A stretch of DNA of 64,000 bases, from positions 66,788,290 through 66,852,289 of the forward strand of contig NC_065537.1 of assembly GCF_932294415.1 (NCBI RefSeq), written 5' to 3'. Positions 24,207-36,804 of this stretch are shown in pieces; position 1 is the stretch's first letter, and every line of letters begins with the position of its first letter. This stretch comes from Quercus robur (lineage: Eukaryota > Streptophyta > Magnoliopsida > Fagales > Fagaceae). The notes under the pieces are model-generated. The model was not told where the DNA came from. It ran no database searches and saw only the letters and a list, made by a program, of their open reading frames with translations. Made by a program: the position numbers and the translations under genes.

Positions 24207-27200
24207 CAGGGATGGACCTACAGTAGGCCGGGGGGGGGGGGGGGGGAGGCAATACGAAAAAATCATCGACAAATTCTCATACAAAAATAATAATAACCGA
24301 CAAACTAAAAACTACAAAATAAAAAATAAATATGGACTGAAAACCTAAATTACAATTCTCAAATTTTTACTCTAACCTCGCTCTTCCTCCACTCAACCTC
24401 ATCAAGCATCAATGCCTCCTCCATCACTGCTGCTGCTGCTGTTCTTTTCCTCAGATCAGATCCAAACTCTTGCTGTTGCTACTCCTTCGCTCCTCAGATC
24501 CTTGATCACAGTCACACATGGTAAATCTAAGAAATTTCTCTCCTCTCTCAAGTTCATATTTTTATTTTTTTTCTTTGCTATATTGCTCTGCCTTAGCCGG
24601 TTAGCCCTCTTACTTTGCGTTCTTTATGAACTGTGGTGACTGTGTTGACTATTGTATTTCAGTATTTGTGAGTTGTGGCTTTTTATGGACTGGTGTGTTG
24701 TGTCATGTGTGGGCCACTGGACCATAGACTAGTTTGTGTTTGTGGCTTTGTATTGACTACTGTGTAATTGTTTGTGGCCTTTTGTGATTATGTGGACTAG
24801 TTTAAGTGTTTGTAACCTTTTTTTTTTTTTTTTTTTGGTTTTATCTATAAAGAAATAAAGTGGGACCAGGACAATAGGATATGAGTACTGAATTGTGATA
24901 GTGAATTTGTGAGAGTAGTCTTTGCCTCTTTGGTAGTCACTGTTTTGTCATTTGTGAATACTGTTAACTGTGAAGACTAGTCTTTGGTAAGTAATAAGTG
25001 ACTTTTTTTGTGACCAATTGACCAAGTCTTTGGTTTGATTGTTTTGGTTTTATCAAAAATTGTCTTTGTCACTTTGTGTGATGTGGCTAATATTAGTAAT
25101 ATATATAAACTTGTGCTTGTCTGTTTGTGATTATTTTGGTTTTAGATTTTTTTTTTTTTTTTTTTGGTTGAGAAGTCCCTTTTTTTAGTTGGTGTATAGA
25201 ACTACGAAATATGGAAATAATGAAACTTTTTTTTTAAAAAAAATTTGTAGATCATGAGTAAGTCCACTACAATATTAAATTTTTTCAAAAGAAAAAATCT
25301 AAATAATTCTAAAGTCATAACTGATGATGCAAGATTGCCAACCCCTAGCGTTGATGTCCCAATTTCTAAAAATCTCCAAACAAAAGTTCCAAATGTCACC
25401 ATTGATGAAAGTACAGGTTTTGTACGTGATCCTGGAATGCATAAGCAAATATGGGAATATGATGCTAATGAACGGGATGAAATTCGACGAGCTTATGTTA
25501 AGCTTGGTCCATACCAGCCTAAACTAGATGAGGACAAGAAAACTAAATTTGGAAGTCATTCTCGTAAATTTAAACATTCATGGTTTGCAATTAAGGCATT
25601 TAGTACATGGCTTGAATATTCACCTAGTAAAGATGCTGCTTTTTGTCTACCATGCTTTCTCTTTGACAAGCCAACTGGGAATTCTAGGAGTCATATATTC
25701 ACTAAGGATGGATTTCGGAATTGGAAGAAAGTTAATGATGGAAATAATTGTTCCTTTTTGAATCATATGGGGAAAGAACCTAACTCTTTTCACAGAGCTT
25801 CGGAGCAAGCCATGATAGATTTGATGAACCAGTCTCAACACATACAAAAGGTACTTGAAAATTTCAATTCTGATCAAATTGCAAGCAATCGATTGCGGTT
25901 AAAGGCCTCAATTGATGTTTTCAAAGTGCTTACATTTCAAGGACTTGCTTTTAGAGGACGAGATGAAAGTTCTGATTTAATTAATCGTGGGAATTTTCTT
26001 GAAATATTGGATTTTGTGGTATCATATAATGAATATGTTGCAGAAGCGATAGAGAAAGCTCCCAAAAATGCCTCTTACAAATCACCAAAAATCCAAAAAG
26101 AAATCTTACATGTATTTTCAAACAAGGTGAAAAAGGCAATTCATGAAGAAATTGGTGATGCAAAGTTTTGCCTAGTTGTTGATGAAGCTCGTGATGAGTC
26201 AATGAAGGAGCAAATGGCTATTGTTATAAGATTTGTAGACAATGATGGTTTTGTTCGAGAATGTTTTTTTGGGGTAGTTCATGTCCCCAATACTATGACA
26301 TTAACCCTAAAAGATGAAATATATTCTATCTTATCACATCATAGTCTTGATATTCAAGATATTCGAGGGCAAGGATATGAAGGTGCAAGCAATATGCGAG
26401 GTGAGTGGAATGGATTAAAAGCTTTGGTTTCAAATGATTGTCCATATGCTTACTACATTCATTGTTTTGCATATCGCTTGCAATTAGCATTAGTGGTAGC
26501 ATCAAAAGAAGTTATTGTTGTTCAAAGTTTTTTTAATAGATTATCATCTATTGTCAATGTTGTTGGTGCTTCATGCAAGCGTACTGAGCAACTAAAAAAA
26601 GCTTATGCTGATCAAATTGCATATTTTGTTGAAATTGGTGAGCTTGAAACTTGAAGAGGACTTAATTAGATTAGCACATTACAACGGGCTGGAGATACTC
26701 ATTGGGGTTCTCACTTGAGATCGATTTCTAGCTTGGTAAATATATTTAGTCCAACATGTGAAATTTTACTTAAGATCATCAAGGAAGGAAAGACTACTTC
26801 CCAACGAGAAGCAGCATACTCATGTTATCATGCTATGATTTCTTTTGAATTTGTGTTCATTTTGCATCTCAAGAAAGAAATTATGAAGATCACTGATGCA
26901 CTTTGTCAAGCTTTGCAGTGTCAATCTCAAGACATTTTAAATGCGATGAATTTTGTTTCATCCACTAAAGCACTTATTCAAAAATTCAGAGATGAAGAGT
27001 GGGATAATTTACTTACCACTGTAAAATCATTTTGTGAGGCACGTGACATAGATGTCCCAAATATGAATGCTCATTATGTTGAGAGAGGAGGTCTAGCTCA
27101 TTATCAACAAGATGACTTCACAATTGAGCATCATTATTGGGTAGAAATTTTTTATGCTACAATAGATTCTATATTACAATAATGAAATCATCGGTTTAGT

Positions 27201-27913
27201 AAGCATGCGGTGGAATTGCTTAATCTTAGTTCAGCTCTTGATCCTAAAGAGGCACGTGAGTCCTTTAGATGTATAGACATTTTGTTGTTAGTAAGCAAGT
27301 TTTATCTGAAAGACTTCACAAATCAAGAAATGACACTTTTAAAGGCAGAAGTTGATCATTATGAGCACAATGTAGTTCGGCATCCGGACTTCAAGAAGCC
27401 GTCAAATATTTCTGAGTTGTGCCAATGGTTGGTAAAAACCCGAAAATCATTATTTTACCCATATATTTTTAGATTGATTACACTTGTGCTTACTCTTCCA
27501 GTTTCTACTACAACTATAGAGCGAGCATTTTCAACCATGAATATTATCAAGAATAGGCTTTGCAACAAGATGGAAGATGATTTTTTAATGGACTCTATGA
27601 TTTTGTACATTGAGAAGGAGATTTCTGCAAAATTTGGTACAGAATCAATCATATACGACTTTCAAGACTTAAAAGAGCGTCGAGTTCCATTTTGATAAAT
27701 GTGTTGAAATGTTTAAAAAAACACTTATTTTGTATGTTATACTTTGTCAACATTTTTATAATATCAAATGTTTAAGAAACACTTATTTTATATGTAATAT
27801 TTTGTTGAATATGAAATAGGTGTTAGTTTTTATTTTCATATATAAAAAAAAAATTGTTTTAAGCTTTGCCCCCCCCCCCCCCCCCCCAAGTTCAAATCTT
27901 GGTTCCATCCTTG
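24207..27913 (+). mobile_element. Complete hAT transposon, 3707 bp
   Basis: The element is bounded by an exact 8-bp target duplication CCCATCAA (24199-24206 and 27914-27921), the size expected for hAT. The terminal inverted repeats are CAGGGATGGACC at the left and CAAGGATGGAACC read inward from the right, one substitution and one indel apart. Just inside each end is a homopolymer: a G run near 24229-24246 and a C run near 27869-27887. It contains a transposase frame at 25254-27695 and an apparent 5' untranslated exon with an intron (donor CATG|GTAAAT at 24521, acceptor TTTGTAG at 25250). Sharp ends suggest a fairly recent insertion, but the transposase is broken. Confidence 0.92.
25254..27695 (+). 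pseudogene. hAT transposase, TTF/ZMYM1-like type, nonsense-inactivated
   Basis: One reading frame of about 814 codons runs from ATG 25254 to TGA 27693 with no frameshift. Internal stops lie at TGA 26652, TAG 26667, TAA 27180 and TGA 27183. N-terminal residues about 95-185 (HSWFAIKAFSTWLEYS, then CLPCFLF and a downstream H) resemble the TTF-type zinc-binding DNA-binding region. The middle (KFCLVVDEARDES...RGQGYEGASNMRGEWNG) matches the RNase H-like catalytic core of the plant DUF4371/ZMYM1-like hAT group. The end (LTLPVSTTTIERAFSTMNIIKNRLCNKMEDDFL) is the hAT C-terminal dimerisation domain. The role would be cut-and-paste transposition of the host element, but the stops should abolish it. Confidence 0.9.
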
Positions 27914-29323
27914 CCCATCAACCCCACAAACCAAACCATATTGGGCATTAGCCCCATCAGCCAACCCAACAACATTGGGATCGTTGTCATTGCCTACTAG
28001 ACGATGCTAGTGTGTGTTCTAGTTGTTGTTGCATTTTTGCTAGGGTACTAGTCGAAGAGGCAAACAATGTCATTTCATTGACCACCACCACCACTAGAAG
28101 TAGTAGTGTCACGGTGGGAGCGAGAGTTCGTTTGCAAGTGCACATGCATCTAAGATAGGAGAAAAGATAGACAAGGTGAAAGTGAAGGTTTTGTTTTTTT
28201 TTGGGGAAAAAATGGGGATTCATTCAACAACTAAAATTTATAGAATTGCAATGAAGGTTAAAATTTATAGAGAGTGAAGGTTAAAAAGTTTATTACAATG
28301 AAAAAAATCGTTTCAATAATATATGGGTCATTGCAATAGTTGATATTAGGTGTTGCAATAAAATATGAGGGTAATAGGTTTGTGCAACAAAAAACTTTTG
28401 TTGCAATAAACTCCAAATATTTTAATGATAACTTTGATGAAATTATATATATATATATATATATTTATTGTTGCAATAAACAATTTATTGTTTCGAATAT
28501 CTTGTAGGTATAGGTTATTAATTCGTGAGTCTTATTGTAATAGATTGCAAATAATTGACAAAAATAAGTTGAATTAAATTATTGCAATAATATTTTCATT
28601 GTAATAGATAATTACTTCATTTTGTCATTTCGATAGATTATGAAATAGTTGATATTAGGTTATTACAATTATATATTCTTTGCAATTTCGTATTTACTAT
28701 TGTAATAGATTGTAAAAAAATTATTATCAAATTATTTCATCCGAGGAATTGATTTAACGTAATAGAGCACCTTTTAATTCGAAAGTTTTAGTATAAGGGT
28801 TGAATCTAGTTATGTTATATAAATAATTTTATCTCTAGAAACTAGATAACTATAAAAAATTACTATTTATGTAATAATGGTACAATGATAAATTTATACA
28901 ATTTTTTTTTTTGTCTCAACTAAATAAAACATAATTTTTTTTTATCATTTCAATTTTTCATCTTCTATACCAAACACACACACATAAGTGAAAATTGAAA
29001 AAAATTTCATTCTTTTACTTTTTATCCTTCCTACATTTTCTATCCTCAAAAGTTTTTAATAATCAACCAAATGTAAGGGTTGGAAAAATTAAAAGAGTAA
29101 ATGCCCATAAAAACTAAAAAAAAATTTGAATTTGAAATTAAGAGCAAAAGACTAAAAAACTATTGGTTAATAAAAATGTGATATTTAGGCTTTAAATAAA
29201 AATGTGTGACTTTGATTAAAAATAAAATAAGAATTTTTGGGTATTTTTTGAAATTGAGAATTTTAACAAAATAAAAGGCAAAATAATGATAAACCAACTC
29301 GTTAAAGGTTGTAAATTCAAATG

Positions 29324-29442
29324 TTTTTTTTTTAGAGATAATTACAACATGCTGTTAAACCTGTAGTTCGAACCCTTTCCCCCCTAGACTTCCAAGTATT
29401 TTGTGGATGTGGAGGTGCTAATTTAACTACAAGGCCTTTGGC
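29324..29442 (-). mobile_element. SINE (tRNA-type promoter), minus strand
   Basis: On the minus strand the unit starts GCCAAAGGCCTTGTAGTTAA and has a B-box-like GGTTCGAACTAC (+ strand GTAGTTCGAACC near 29350-29362). An A-box-like stretch lies about 50 nt upstream. It ends AATTATCTCT followed by about 10 A. The 8-bp repeat TTCAAATG flanks it at 29316-29323 and 29443-29450. The size of about 119 bp, the internal Pol III boxes and the A tail are characteristic of a plant SINE. It depends on LINE proteins for movement. Confidence 0.75.
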
Positions 29443-29978
29443 TTCAAATGTTTTTAAAATAGAGATTAATTCTACAGATTAATAGAAATAAAGTTAACAA
29501 AAAATAAGATATATTTGAGAGTTTAAACGTGTTATGTAATTTATTAATCTTTAAGGAGACACACCCATGAGAGGGTATATATGACAATGTAGAAATACAT
29601 ACCCTTAAACATGGACAAGCGAACATGGATAGTCCGAATGTCCAATACCACTAAAAATTGCTTGTCAATAAATTGCTACAGTGTTAGCTTTTTGTGGGAG
29701 AGATAAGATTCACACATCAAATCGTCATAATGGACTTTATAGCACATGATTATCATCTTAGTGGACTTAATAAGTAGACGACTGCCTTAGGTTTTGCCTA
29801 AAGAAAGACAAGCACCTAATAATATGCCCCTCACTAGGAAGAAATATCCACTTTCTTTTCTTTTCTTTTTTCTTTTTTTTTTTAAAATTTTATACGTGCA
29901 AGTTTCATATAGATATTAGTGAATAATAGTCATCTAACGTGCACTCACTAAAAAGGAAACCATGCATTTTCAGCATAT

Positions 29979-29989
29979 ACTATATATTA
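29979..29989 (+). promoter_or_regulatory. TATA-like element upstream of HIPP
   Basis: ACTATATATTA lies about 190 bp before the HIPP start codon, a plausible distance if the 5' leader is about 160 nt. A short upstream frame (ATG 30032 to TAA 30113) would then lie in the leader. This rests on position and sequence alone. Confidence 0.35.
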
Positions 29990-30179
29990 AAGTTTCAATT
30001 TGCTGATCTACCCTCACCAAATCCCACCAATATGTTGCCTAATAAAAGTAAGCAAACACCAATACTTCATAGCTCTTTCTTGAACTTTTTGAAAGCAACA
30101 TTGAGACGGTATTAAATTGTTCATAGTCTCTGCCATTTTGCTTTTGGAATTGTTCTTTTGTTTCTCATTATAGTGAGTG

Positions 30180-32773
30180 ATGGCAGCTGAAGATGAAAAG
30201 AAAGAGAAAGAAAAAATTGAGGTGATCACTGCGGTTTACAATGTTAATCTCCATTGCCAGCAATGCGCAAACGATATCAAGAAGCCTCTTTTACGTACAC
30301 AAGGTACCTGTGGATTCCTTCCTTAGTCTTTTCACTAGATTTCAATCTTTGTGCTATAAAATCCAATACCATGTTTTTAGTTTATATACTCCTTACGATC
30401 TATAAGTGTCTATTAAATGATACGACACTTTGTATACTATTGAATTCCGGAAATAAAATCTTATTGAATTATTTGCATGCAGTTCTTTTTAATTAGGACT
30501 ATTTAATTGTCTCCCGGTAGGGACAGAACTAGAACTTTGAGTTAGGGGGGCGGTTTTACTGTTGGCTATGTGCAGTGATTTTAACATCTAATTCTGCTAC
30601 CTGCTAAGACTATTTATTATTATTATTATTATTATTATTTTTGTAGATAAGAACAAAATTATTTTTGTTTAGAATTTTTTTAAAGGGCAGGGTTATTTAT
30701 TTTGGATAAAATTAATTAATTGAGTTTAATTTTGTTTTTAGTTTTACTAGTAATTTTTGTTGTTGAGAATTTTTTTTTTGGCTTGTATATTTTGTTTTAA
30801 ATTTTAGATCTATAAATTTTTTTATGGTCACTAAAATGAGGAAAGTACTAGAGCTTCAAGTTTTTTTTATTTTTTTTTTTTTTTTATTTTTTTTTTTTAA
30901 ATTACCTAAATAATAAGTGGTTACTGGTAAATAAAAAAATGATATAAATGGTATGCCCATATGCGAACCAATAAAAATTTGCTACCAAAAAGGTTTGTAA
31001 AAATGTTATAAAAAGTTAGTGAATATAATATTACTCTTAAAAGAATCAATGATATTGTTCAAGGCAAATAAAATGTAATTTTATAGAACAAAATTGCTAA
31101 AATTAATACATATATATATATATATATATAATAATATTTTTTAAAAAAAATTTTGGGGTGGGGGGGAATGCCCGCCCTGGTCCAAGGGTAGTTCCACCCG
31201 TCTCCGGGTTTAAAGATTTCTCATATATGGTTTCAAGTTTTCTATTTTGTTTCCTTCATTATTATTCACTTGTTAACCTGATATGCGTGGAGCCTAAAGC
31301 GAAATTGTCATGGCACTGTCATTGTGACCAGGGGTTCACACTGTGGAAACTGACATGGAGAAGAGTGAATTGAAGGTTAAAGGTGCGATCGACCCAGTTA
31401 AAATTCAGAAACAAATAGAGAAAATAAGTAAGAGAAAGGTTGAGTTGATATCTCCAAAAATCAAGGCCAAGGAAAGTGTTACAGTAGAGAAGAAAGTCAA
31501 AGAAACTAAAGAAGTGAGTATCATTTCATTCTAACTATAAAGTTTAATACCAGAACCTGCATCTTACTAATAATGGAAATCACAAAAAGCAATATTTGCA
31601 TGTGTGTGTACTTATGATCTGGATGCATGCATGTTTGAATTTCACATGGAGTACTCAAAATAACAATTTTGTACTTAATAACATTTCCAGACGAAACTCT
31701 GTCATCCAGAACTGAGCCATTACAGCTAGCATCACATGCACCACAGAAACCCTCCCATTTTCATTTTAGAAACCAACATGCATGGTCTCCAATGAGGTGG
31801 ACATTGCTTTTTATCACTGAAAAACATTGTCATTCATGCATGTTATGGATGATACTTCACACCCAACCAAAAATAGAATTATTTCAAACAACTTGAAGAA
31901 TGCAATATGTAACACATAGCAGAATATCTTGAGTCCATTAGCATTGGAGGACCGTAGTAAATATTATTATTATTATCTGAACTGATTGCGTTTCCAATTG
32001 TTATAGTTCCTTTGCAATATGGTGTTCACAATTTTCCATTCATTTATAAGTGCTCTATCTTGATTTTATCAAATATTATACTCATCCCTAGGTAAAAAAG
32101 CATCTGCTAAACACACATTTCTTCAATTACTATATACTTACGGAAATGTAAAAACTGGTCTTGTTTATTTGTTCACAAGTTGATTTCGCGTACAACATCA
32201 GTGAAAGTTCACATGCACTGTGACAAATGTGAGCAAGACCTGAGGAAAAGACTACTAAGGCACAAAGGTAACAACCAAAAGAGTGTTAAAACAATTAAAC
32301 TCTGTTCCATGTTGATGTAGGGTTCATAATAAGTCTGTCAACAACATATATATGCAGGTATTCACAACGTTAAAACTGACATGAAAGCACAAAATCTAAC
32401 GGTTGAAGGAACCATTGAGCCTGAAAAACTACTATCGTACTTGAAAAAGAAGGTGCACAAACATGCAGAGATTATAAAGTCAGAGAAAAAGGAGGAGAAA
32501 AAAGAAAAAGAGAAAGAGAAAGAGAAAGAGCAAGAGAAAGAGAAAGGTAAACCAGCCGAGAAAGGTGAAAGTAAACCCAGTGAGAAAGGAGATGGCAAAA
32601 CTACTGGGAAAGATGAAGGGAAAACCACTGAAACAACCAAGATTGTAGAATTTAAGGAAGAGAAGGTTGTGGAGGTTAAAACTAAAGAGGGCAATGCGCC
32701 ATACTTTATTCATTACGTTTATGCTCCCCAAATGTTTAGTGATGAAAATCCAAATGCTTGTTCTGTAATGTAG
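30180..32773 (+). CDS. Heavy-metal-associated isoprenylated plant protein (HIPP), two HMA domains
   Basis: The coding sequence is join(30180..30303, 31332..31513, 32180..32267, 32358..32773), 269 residues, all introns GT-AG with consistent phases. HMA domain 1 (about 19-80) has LHCQQC with metal-binding Cys26 and Cys29. HMA domain 2 (about 109-170) has MHCDKC with Cys116 and Cys119. A Lys/Glu-rich linker (about 175-245) is followed by YVYAPQMFSDENPNACSVM. The last four residues CSVM form a CaaX box for isoprenylation, so membrane or nuclear association is likely. The family binds soft metals such as Cu, Zn or Cd and acts in metal handling and stress or pathogen interactions; the metal here is inferred. 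Two HMA domains plus this C-terminal signature match the two-domain HIPP clade. Intron 1 holds a hAT-derived element. All metal-binding cysteines are intact, so the gene looks functional. Confidence 0.92.
30518..31200 (+). mobile_element. Non-autonomous hAT-like element in HIPP intron 1
   Basis: This 683-bp element has left end TAGGGACAGAACTAG and right end reading inward CGGGTGGAACTAC, both derivable from a hAT terminus CAGGGGCGGAACTAG. It is flanked by 8-bp repeats TCTCCCGG (30510-30517) and TCTCCGGG (31201-31208), one mismatch. G runs lie just inside both ends (30543 and 31154 regions), as in the larger hAT element at 24207. It has no transposase. It enlarges intron 1 without touching the splice sites (the right end lies 131 bp before exon 2). 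Confidence 0.8.
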
Positions 32774-33257
32774 AAAGAGTGTTCTGACTTTAGTTGGGAT
32801 TCTTAATTCCCTAATTTTATCCTACAATTGAAATATAAATGGAATTATCAAAATATGCAAAAGAACTTTATATAAGCAAGAAACTTTTTGCTATATTCCA
32901 AGATTTATTTGTTTGAGATCAAACTGAACATCTTTTCCATATTATGTTTTTCATTACAACTTTGTTTATTTATTGACAATGCTAGTTTGCATTTATGGTT
33001 TATATATTGCTTACTAATCCATTATAATCCATACTTCAGCGTTCTGGGAATTACAAAATGCAAGTTAGTGATGACACCCGGATAACATAAAGCAGCCATA
33101 ACTTGCTCACTCATTAAATTACGGCTTACTATCTATGTTTTGAGAAGTATATCTTGCTGAAAATGCGCAACCCTAAATCCATATTAAGCAACATCAACAT
33201 AAGGAATCTGTTAATTGAACTAAAAGGGCAGAGAGCTAATTGTGGGGAATGTATGAG

Positions 33258-33336
<79 letters not shown>
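33258..33336. repeat. Compound (CT)n(TA)n(GA)n microsatellite
   Basis: About 14 nt of CT, 20 nt of TA and 45 nt of GA follow each other directly. The CT and GA parts are complementary, so the tract can fold on itself. Confidence 0.9.
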
Positions 33337-33337
<1 letters not shown>

Positions 33338-34165
33338 AACTATAATTTTTAATTATACTCCTAAAAACTTGTTATTCTTTTTGTGACATTTATTTGCTTA
33401 GAGGTTGATTCTAAAAAAAAATAAAAAATGCTTTAGAGTCTTGATATAACACACATTCTACTCATAGAAAGTTGAAACTCATAAGTAGAGCTAAGGATTT
33501 TTGGTATGGTAATAATCTACTTGGAAGGCACCAGTTTGTGACAACTGATTGAAAAGAAATTAAAGAACTTAGAGAAAAATATATACGCCAACCCCATCAA
33601 GAGATATTTACCCGAATAAATATCAAGGTGTTCACATAGCTTCTAGTTCTAAGGATGACAATAAAATTACAGACTCCTACACAAGTGACAATGGTAACAA
33701 GATCTTGGTGATGAGGAAAATCAAGTAACATCAAAGCCTAATTCTAAAAATTAAACACAAGTACCGACATATGTAGAATTAATACAATTTAAACCATGTG
33801 TAGTAAACCCAAGACCGACTCAAGACCTAAGATGATAAATTTAAGTGAAATTTTTAATATTTAATATTATGTAAATAACCTTTATTTAACTTTCTATATT
33901 ATAATTGTTCTAAATTTAAAAACCACTATTCTTGCCATTTAAGATACACAATTACTACTTAAGTTTTTGCATCTAGTAAGCTTGCTCTCATCTCTTTTTT
34001 GATAAGAAGATCTTGTGATATAATTTATCTTTAGTTTTTTTATCAAATTTAATTTTAAGTATCGTTTTACAGGAAAATAATAATTGCAATAAGGGGGCCT
34101 TTTTATAATAGCCCTAGGCCAAGAGTCAACCATATGTAGACCTAATATTGCCTATTAAAGAGTCA

Positions 34166-34169
<4 letters not shown>

Positions 34170-34196
<27 letters not shown>

Positions 34197-34203
34197 GAGA
34201 AAC
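34170..34203 (-). mobile_element. Poly(A) micro-insertion
   Basis: The minus-strand reading is GTTTCTC followed by 27 A. The flanks are 13-bp repeats AAAGAGTCAAAAC (34157-34169) and AAAGAGTCACAAC (34204-34216), one mismatch. Confidence 0.75.
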
Positions 34204-35442
34204 AAAGAGTCACAACTTGAAAAGGAGAAAGTGCAACAAGAGAAAAAAAGTATTAGAGGGTGCACATGTGAAAATAAGTTTGATTCATACGTTACTCTTC
34301 AAATCTCCATGGTGCACATTATTTGAAAAAAAAAAAACAAAAAAAATTCATAGTACATGAAGTGAAAAGGATATTATACAATGATGGTTCTTATGTATCA
34401 AGATAATATTATATATTATGCATTATTGATTCACCCATTAATTTTATCATTTTAAATGCATTTTCATTGATAGAACTGAAACCTTTTCTTTTTAGTACTA
34501 TCAAAAGTGCTTCAAGAGTTGGTGCATGTCAAGCTCAACATCTTTTATCATTAAATACTTTAAATTTGAGGTGAAGTTTTCTCCAACCAAGAAAAAATGA
34601 TGCATGGGATGCAACTAAAATTAATAGTAATACATTTTATTTTGATTTTACATTTTAATTTAATTTAATTGATAACATTTTTTTTCTTTCCTTGTTTGTT
34701 GTAAGTGCATTCTCATCTAGAAATGCCAAAAAAAAAAGAAAGAAAGAAAAAAAGAAGCATTTTACCTATCAAAAAGACACATTATTTATTTTACACGACC
34801 ATTTTTACAACATACCCTGCATCTCATTCTTGATTTTACATTCCATCACATCAAAATAATATATTTGATTATTTTCTGCCCATACCAACAGTAGCAACTG
34901 AGCTCAAAACATCACCACCTCACGGCGAAATCAGCTGCCACCATGATCCAAAATCCAAAACTATACCCACCTCTAACCCAGCAACAACCCACACTAATGT
35001 CAATGACCACTAACAACATACAACCAAAAAAAAAAAAAAAAAATCCAAATATGAGAAACTCACCAAGATAACCTAGATCTACAAAATGTAACAACATGTT
35101 GATGCAAATGCCGACGACCACCAACACCAACGACTGTCACAACAACCCAATGACAACCTAACTCACACCACCCAAAGACTACCGGCAATGACCACCACAT
35201 GCAATAGTTGCAACACTGGTGTTTAGGGAAGTATTCGAAGAGGAGAGAGAGTGTAAGAAAGAGGAGAGAGGGGCAGAGGACAAAAAAGAGAGAATAAAAT
35301 AACAATAAAAACAATTTACATGTTGCTATAGTGGCACGTAAATGTACATGACACTATAGCAATTTGTAAAATTCAAATGCAAAATTCCTCACTGGATGGA
35401 GCATTTTTTTTTTTTTTTTGGGTGCATTTGTGTGAATAATGT

Positions 35443-36515
35443 TGTTGGAAAATTTAAACCCCGGTTGATAGAATTAATAAGTATTAAACTCAAGTTGTTA
35501 ATTAGATTTATTATGAGTAAATCTTGTTAAAATAAACAAACATCAATATCATGCACAACGGAATAGTAAATAAGACAAGATATGATGACCTAGGAAAACC
35601 AATGAAACAAACTAGTTTTACAGTAAAAAAAACTGGGGGGAAACCTTCCTAAAAAGCAATCCACTATAATAAAGAGAAGTTTCAGATCTAGTATAAAATC
35701 TTTGTCTCTAGACTCTATAATCCCGTAGATGAACTTATAACAGAAACCTTCTACTGCTTCAAAACTTCTAAACTCTTCAATATATGAAAGAGAAGTTTCA
35801 GATCTAGTACAAAACTTTTGTCCCTAGACTCTACAATCCCCGTAGATGAATTTACAGTAGAAAACTTCTACCACTTCAGAACTTCTGAACTCTTAAATAT
35901 ATGAACGTCACCCTTTTGCAAAAATCTCAATACGTGACTAATCAATGATACATGAATTCCAGTACGTGACTAACTATAGCAACTTAAAGAAGATGTTGTT
36001 GGTTGCAAAATTCTTCACTTCATCAACAATGAAGATCAAGAAGTACTTGGTTACAAAACCCTAAGGCGCAAAAGACGCAGTAACTTTTTACAGAGAGAAT
36101 AAGGCACTCGGTCAATTTTTCATATGTTCTCTATGTGCATACTCACTCAATGCATACATGACGGCTTTTGAAATAAGTCTTATATATGTCTAGGGTTGTA
36201 GGAAAAGAAACCTCACATAAATATACAAGCATGGACTGAAAATCAGATCTGAAAATTCTGAATTCGTAAGTCTCGATAGATTCAGCTTCTATCGATCTTC
36301 CTTCATTAAGTCTTGATAGATTTTCTGTAGAGATATCTATCAAGATTTAATTAACAGCTTTCTTCACTTGTTTTTTGGTTCAATCTTCATAGCTTTAATA
36401 CTTGGCTTGAACAACATGTTTCTTGAAATACTAAACTCATCCTAGATCTACCCATTTACAAGTAAAGTGCATTTTGTCAAAGGATTAGCCAATTACATAA
36501 AATATTTCCTTAACA
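35443..36515 (+). mobile_element. Solo LTR, 1073 bp, family A with internal duplication
   Basis: It begins TGTTGGAAAATTTAAACCCC and ends TTCCTTAACA, with an exact 5-bp target duplication AATGT at 35438-35442 and 36516-36520. It is the same family as 12299-13193. The extra length is mostly an internal tandem duplication of about 117 bp around GAGAAGTTTCAGATCTAGTA (near 35674 and 35790). No internal retrotransposon genes remain. Confidence 0.87.
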
Positions 36516-36530
36516 AATGTTATGCATTTT

Positions 36531-36804
36531 GCATTTTCTAGGGTTTTGGATCACCTAATGTGAATGCTCTAACCTTGGAAACTCTACTTAAAGGCTCCAA
36601 AAAGATATCATGGGACATGTTGCATTTCTTTGTAGCCTCCTTAGGTGTTTGATTCCCTAGGTTTAATGCATTTTCTAGGGTTTTACCTCACCTAATGGGA
36701 ATGCTTTAACCTTGTAAACTCTACTAAGGCTCCAGAAAGATATCATGGGACATGCTGAATTTCTTTTTAGCCTCCTTAGGTGTTTGATTCCCTAGGTTTA
36801 CTAT
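36531..36804 (+). repeat. Tandem direct repeat, period 137 bp
   Basis: Two units begin GCATTTTCTAGGGTTTT at 36531 and 36668 and end near TTTGATTCCCTAGGTTTA. They differ by scattered substitutions and one 4-bp indel. The unit is non-coding and lies just outside the solo LTR. Confidence 0.85.

Larger units (their letters stand above)
27922..30179. other. Intergenic upstream of HIPP gene
   Basis: The region contains the second copy of the TTGCAATAGATTG repeat (about 28290-28760), an (AT)n tract near 28445 and a minus-strand SINE at 29324. No other gene was recognised. Confidence 0.5.
32774..35442. other. Intergenic, no gene recognised
   Basis: This is the 3' flank of the HIPP gene. It contains a compound CT/TA/GA microsatellite at 33258-33336, a poly(A) micro-insertion at 34170, and at about 34800-35400 a GC-richer block with a TGGAGCATTTT end. 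That block resembles the PIF-like repeats further right, but its ends are not fixed. Confidence 0.5.

Noticed and set aside
32362..32731. Minus-strand Ser/Phe-rich frames
   Set aside because: Shadows of the Lys/Glu-rich linker of the HIPP protein.
36531..36804. Possible CRISPR-like or satellite array
   Set aside because: Only two units of 137 bp, no spacers; a simple tandem duplication.
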